Shown here piece by piece: positions 59,349-64,000 of a DNA stretch of 64,000 nucleotides (its first letter is position 1; every line of letters begins with the position of its first letter). The translations under genes were made by a program, and so were the position numbers. The notes under the pieces are model-generated. The model was given only the letters and a program-made list of their open reading frames with translations, ran no database searches and was not told where the DNA came from. The DNA is taken from positions 1,426,001 through 1,490,000 of the forward strand of contig VSJF01000006.1 of assembly GCA_009739215.1 (NCBI GenBank), read 5' to 3'. The DNA comes from Floccularia luteovirens (taxonomy: Eukaryota > Basidiomycota > Agaricomycetes > Agaricales > Squamanitaceae).

Positions 59349-61214
59349 ATGGGCGCTGTTAACTGGATTGTTTTGTTATGCACGCATCCATTGGAGTTCA
59401 AGACCTTGCTCCAATTTTGGATATTTCATGAACAAAAACGCGACATTGCTGCTCTAAAAGAACACCCGACATCAGGTTGGGATCGACAGTCCATGAGAAG
59501 GTGTTGGGAGTTCTTGGACTTGACAAGTAGAAGTTTTGCTGCTGTAATAAAGGAGCTCGAGGGTGACCTCGCTAGAACTGTAAGTGTTTATTGTCTAATA
59601 TACTATCCCTCGGCGATATGTCGTCGTTAGCATTCGTAATCCCTGCGAACGATCATCTTATATCGGGAAACCATTTGGTGCCAGACTGCAAGCTTCTCCC
59701 GTCATTCCAGTCGATCGATTCATCCACATTATGCTTTCTGCTTTTTTATGACACGTCCAAGTGTTGATTTCATTCAGCTTATAAATTTGTTGTTTATGTA
59801 CAGATATGCCTGTTTTATCTCGTCCTTCGTGGTCTTGACACCATTGAGGACGATATGACAATCCCGGATGCCGTAAAACAACCGATTCTACGATCGTTCC
59901 ACATACACACTGTAACCCCTGGATGGACCTTCAATGGCTGTGGTCCTTCCGAAAAAGATAGACAACTCCTTGTTGAGTACGATACCGTCGTTGAAGAAGT
60001 TAACCGCCTGTTACCAGAGTAAGCCTCTTAGTCTCACCTTTTCATACGAACTTGAAATAGTAACACCCATTTTACAGATACAAGGCTGTCATTGTTGATA
60101 TTACTCAGAAGATGGAAACCGGCATGGCCGATTATGCACACAAGGCCGCAACTACTGGATCTATTTACCTGGAAACAGTGGATGAATATGACTTATACTG
60201 CCATTACGTTGCAGGACTAGTGGGCGAGGGTCTCTCTCGCCTTTTCTCAGCTTCCAAAAAAGAAGTACCTTGGATAGCCGACCAACTTGAACTCTCCAAC
60301 TCAACGGGTATTTTCCTCCAAAAAACAAATATCATCCGTGACTACCGAGAGGATGTCGAACAACAGAGATACTTCTGGCCCCAAGAAATTTGGGGCAAAA
60401 AAGAATACGGATTCAAAGAAATGAAAGAGATGTGTGAACCTCACGCTCTTCAAAAAGCGACATGGGCGCAAAGTGGCATGATCCTTGACGCGTTGCGTCA
60501 TGCGACCGATGCACTTGATTACCTTCGACTCTTGAAGAACCAGAGCGTTTTCAACTTCTGTGCTATCCCCGCTACAATGGCTATCGCAACTCTCGAATTG
60601 TGTTTCATGAATCCGGCTATGTTTCAAAGGAATATAAAGATTCGCAAGGCTGTTGCTGCTAATGTACGTGTAAAAAGAAAATTTTGTTTCATCAACCCAG
60701 TTTTGACGTATCCAATCTAGCTTATCATGCGCTCCACAAATCCCCGCGATGTTGGGTTGATCTTCCGCGAATACGTCCGCAAGATTCACGCAAAAGCCCT
60801 TCCTTCGGATCCTAATTTCATTAAAATTTCTGTTGCCTGTGGCAAGGTAAATGCGACTCCAGTAACTCTGATCTGGATTGTTGATTCAATGATTCCTAGA
60901 TCGAGCAATGGTGTGAACACTATTATCCAAGTTTCGTAAACCTTACTACTGATGGTACTGGCGTTCCGAGACAAGCTTTTGACCCACAAGACCCACGAAC
61001 ACGTATTGTAGAAGCTGCTCACAAGTTCGATACGGAGCTTGCCAAGAAAAAGCGGGTGGAGGACCTTCGCAATGGGATAGGTTCACCTGAGAGTGTGCCA
61101 CAAACTACATCGACTGGAGAACTTATGATGTACGTCGGAGGCGCATTCGCACTGATCATTGGTGTGAGCTTGGCTGTTGTTTACTTTGTGTTGAAGCTTT
61201 CTGGGAATGCATGA
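59349..61214 (+). CDS. ERG9: Squalene synthase
   Basis: ER-membrane enzyme joining two farnesyl diphosphates to squalene, the first committed step to ergosterol and triterpenoids. Start at 59349. Conserved sites: SRSFAAVIKEL, the first Asp-rich motif LRGLDTIEDDMT, YCHYVAGLVGEGLSRLF, the second Asp-rich motif TNIIRDYREDVEQQRYFWP, and FNFCAIPATMAIATLELCF. The C-terminus carries one membrane anchor (YVGGAFALIIGVSLAVVYFVL) and ends at 61214. Five exons; the first intron (59581-59803, 223 bases) is several times longer than others in this window. No frameshift. Sits between two wax-synthase-like acyltransferase genes 9 kb and 0.2 kb away. Confidence 0.96.
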
Positions 61215-61373
61215 TTGGACTGCTGGTTATTTGATACTACTTATCTATTTTGAATTTCTAACTGTACAATAGCTATTCGTAGGATTGCTTTAGGGCGGTT
61301 ATTAGACTCTTAACGTAGTGATTTAGTGTTGCCATCGTCGATATGCAGATACATATAAGAGTTCAACATTTTT

Positions 61374-62690
61374 TTAAATCACGGGAAGGGGTCCAAAGAC
61401 AAAATAACTAGGCCGCCAACCGTTTGAAATAAATTCTGACTCGAATACTCCTGCCTTATAAAGAGTATTCACAAACATGTTACCCCAAAACACCATCCAT
61501 GCGGTTGTCCATACCCACCCAAATATTCCTCCCACCTTCTTACCAGTCAATTGTGTCCAGATGCCCTCGATTATGGCACCTACACCCATCATAACAAAGA
61601 AGCCAGTGATTGCAATAAAATCAGTTCCTTTACCAAAACCCCAGACTGCCACCTCGTGGATGAGCCCAGAAACAAGAAACGCGCCAATCACCCCTGCGAT
61701 AGGCCCTGCGATAGAAGCAAGCGGCTTGAACCCAATAGGAATCACAACACCACGAAATGACTGATGCCAACGCTCCGACCAAAACTCGGACACAGATGTA
61801 GCACGCCAAGGTTCGTCAAAAAACGGTGGCCATAGTGCGGGGTCCTGTCGTAGCAAAAGCACACCTTGTAATGTCCCGGTGTCGTACATGCATTGCAATT
61901 GACAGTAGAGCATGGATATAAAAGCCAAGGATATCGTGCTAGAAAGGAGGTAACGCTGCAGAGGAGGAAGGGACTCGACAAAGATGGTGCTATTACCGGC
62001 TAATTTGGTGAATTGAAGATATTGTAGTGCGTAGTAAAGGAAGTCGGAAATGAAGGTGTGAATCGCTAAAGAATTGAAGACAGCTATGGAAAAAGCCACA
62101 GCGGATGACGTTGGACGCCTTTCTTTGGGAAATTTGTAATTTTTCCATTGAATACCTCGAGCATCACTTGCGAGGTCCTGAGCATCCTCAAAAAGCTGTC
62201 TGATGTTGAGCCATTTATCCACTTCTTCATGAGCTTTGTGGTCCAGTCTTGCCCTCTTGACGAATGGTTTCTGTTTGATTGCCCAATCCACGATTCTTAA
62301 TGTCATGATTCCCATAGCAATCTTAGTTGCAACACATTATTTCACAGACCTAACGAAACGAAGGAAATATACTCACTATATAAACAAAATTCCAATAATT
62401 ATATCGACCATCCGGATACTGTTTGGCAAAGTCAAGATGGGCAATGGCGCAGTAAGCAAACCACAGAGCGATAGGGAGTAGTAACAAGCGGATTAATCGC
62501 GTATTGCGCATTAAGACTAGGACGGCAAAGGCATAGTAGCTAGCGATGAATGGCAGAAGTTCTGTCGAGATAGATTTTAGATTCGCAGCTGATCTTGACT
62601 CCGGTGGAGGAAGAAGAGTGTTGAACCTGGATATCTCAGCTTCATTATGAACTCCTGATAAAAGCGAAATAGAACTTACAAGGAAATCAT
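61374..62690 (-). CDS. wax-synthase-like membrane O-acyltransferase, copy 2
   Basis: Paralogue of 48937-50270, sharing layout and splice positions. Start at 62690: a four-residue first exon (MISL) splices to FNTLLPPPESRSA, then ELLPFIASYYAFAVLVLM, LRIVDWAIKQKPF, WPPFFDEPWRATSVSEFWSERWHQ and the His motif SGLIHEVAVWGFGKG. C-terminal GWRPSYFVFGPLPVI ends at 61374. About 410 residues, eight or more membrane helices. It converges with ERG9, their 3' ends 160 bases apart. Confidence 0.9.
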
Positions 62691-63767
62691 CTTTGTGAGG
62701 ATAAGAAGAGAGTTAAGTGTTGGCAAACCATTTATTCGACGACCAGTCCCTATATATCTTGTTTCAGATTTTTAGGAGTTCCGAGTCACTCTGGGCCTGT
62801 TCCTAAGTCTGCCTCCATCATAGGGTGATTTCGTTAAATTTGATGTAATTGGCGAACTGCTTATGTAATTTTGTACGTCATTCAACTTTGTATCACAATC
62901 ATGGTAAGAACAAAGTTGCTACTAGTACCACGTCAATCTCTAATCACTCTGCCCGGATTCATGGAAATTGACAATGGGCCTGAGCATTTGCAACTCCGGT
63001 CTGTACATTACCGGACCATATTCGTCACTTCAATGAATTGCATGAAGTCACGTAGGAACCAGAATGAATCATCGTCTCGCAAGAACCAGACACTAATCAC
63101 ATATCTTCAGTTATTCATATGGGAATGATTTCTTAAGATGGTACTCATCATCACCAGTTTCGGGATGACCCCGTAAAGCCCGGGAATTAGGAGCTTAGAA
63201 CGAATTGTAAATGTCTGGAATGAATTCTTTAAGAGCCTGAAAGTAGGGGCAATTGGTTAAAAAAAAAAGAACTCCGGGTTGGCTTTGACCGTCGCCCTCT
63301 GTCTCTGCGTTCGGGAGTAGTGACATTGCCGGCACTAATTGTGGTGGGCATGGCAAGTTGCACTAACGAGAACGAAGAGGAAACCAAATAGCCACATTTC
63401 GGCATGTCAATGGGTAATATTTTCTTCATGCACATATCTCATATTGTCTTTCGCAAGTTCATCGTGATGACCATGACCATCGTCTGGAGACTTGGCAATT
63501 AATGGAAGAGGATTTATAGATGGAGTAGGCTGGTTCTTCAACATTTCAACCCAGGAATGCTTCTCTTTTTCTTGTGTGGGTGATCTTTGTGTAACATTTT
63601 GTATGTTATTTAAGAGCGGTTCACTGGAATATTATGATGTCTTGGGTCGGGTACCATCCGCCGAAAGCTATCCAAAAATGAAATTTCCCAGATTTTCGCG
63701 ATTGTCAGCGTTATAACTACATATTGAATACTTTGAATATTTATGTCGTCAGCGTTTCTTCACCACG
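62691..63767. other. intergenic
   Basis: About 1.1 kb, no supported gene. Small open frames at 62871, 63229 (minus) and 63492 have no recognisable content. Confidence 0.5.
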
Positions 63768-64000
63768 TCAAATTAGCCCAATTCGGGTCGAGAATTTGAA
63801 ATCAATTGTTTTGCTCTTGGCCAAATGAACTAGTTGCGTTTCTGGTAAGGCATCCATTGCTTCCTTTAGTTCATCGCCATCCAATGCGTAGACCCAGATG
63901 GTGATGTCCAAGGAAACGTGCCTCAATTTCGACCACCCAGGTTTGTTGAGCACTTTGTCTAGCTTTCCCCAAGCATCACCAGTCGAACACTCTGCATCTG
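63768..64000 (-). CDS. 3' end of a possible F-box/LRR-type protein (truncated by window edge)
   Basis: An open minus-strand frame enters from the right edge and ends at the TGA at 63768. It reads WGKLDKVLNKPGWSKLRHVS followed by LDITIWVYALDGDELKEAM. The W-x-x-LD-x-x-L...W-x-x-LR-x-V-x-x-x-I pattern is typical of the C-terminal part of Agaricomycete F-box proteins. The start is outside the window. Confidence 0.55.
   Translation of the reverse strand, partial: DAECSTGDAWGKLDKVLNKPGWSKLRHVSLDITIWVYALDGDELKEAMDALPETQLVHLAKSKTIDFKFSTRIGLI

Noticed and set aside
48937..62690. A defined terpenoid biosynthetic gene cluster around squalene synthase
   Set aside because: ERG9 is a housekeeping sterol gene, there is no cyclase or P450 nearby, and unrelated genes intervene; only the weaker linkage remark is kept.

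Overview
The window is eukaryotic nuclear DNA, almost certainly from an Agaricomycete (mushroom-forming basidiomycete). Genes are dense and cut by many short introns, mostly about 45-75 nt with GT...AG ends. The tRNAs are eukaryotic type. Several families are typical of or restricted to Agaricomycetes: DUF6534 membrane proteins, isopenicillin N epimerase-like PLP enzymes, expanded GMC oxidoreductases, wax-synthase-like acyltransferases and secreted sedolisins. I cannot name the species. All gene models below were spliced by eye from conserved protein motifs and splice signals.

Layout. 0-9 kb: three secreted GMC (glucose-methanol-choline) oxidoreductases on the plus strand. Two are tandem aryl-alcohol-oxidase-like paralogues, each with one frameshift; the third is intact and carries a C-terminal hydrophobic segment. 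9-15 kb: LYC1-like lysine acetyltransferase, a fumarylacetoacetate-hydrolase-family enzyme and phosphomannose isomerase. 15-28.3 kb: a rearranged accessory block. It holds two intact isopenicillin N epimerase-like genes, several decayed fragments of the same gene, three copies of an uncharacterised coiled-coil protein family (one a pseudogene), a 1.4-kb foldback element with arms about 98% identical, and shared flanking repeats. 29-41 kb: DUF6534 membrane protein, RNA polymerase III subunit RPC25, mitochondrial pyrimidine-nucleotide carrier RIM2, an F-box/WD40 protein, a TPR-DnaJ co-chaperone and a frameshifted deoxyribose-phosphate aldolase. 41-44 kb: a secreted sedolisin protease. 44.8-50.5 kb: a segment bounded by two identical, oppositely oriented tRNA-Ile(AAT) genes, with two lineage-specific proteins, a J-domain protein and a wax-synthase-like acyltransferase. 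50.7-64 kb: an RCC2-like beta-propeller fused to a PHD finger, a large Cys-rich unknown protein, a possible nuclear-envelope protein, tRNA-Val(AAC), a small unknown gene, squalene synthase (ERG9), a second wax-synthase-like acyltransferase and the 3' end of a possible F-box protein.

Functionally this is core metabolism and housekeeping interspersed with lignocellulose/secretome genes (GMC enzymes, sedolisin) and one volatile duplicated block. ERG9 is the main isoprenoid gene; two paralogous membrane O-acyltransferases lie within 13 kb of each other on either side of a stretch that includes it. Four genes (both aryl-alcohol-oxidase-like genes, the F-box/WD40 gene and the aldolase) carry single-base frameshifts that are nearly all insertions, while their neighbours are clean. 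This could be real decay or base-level assembly error.
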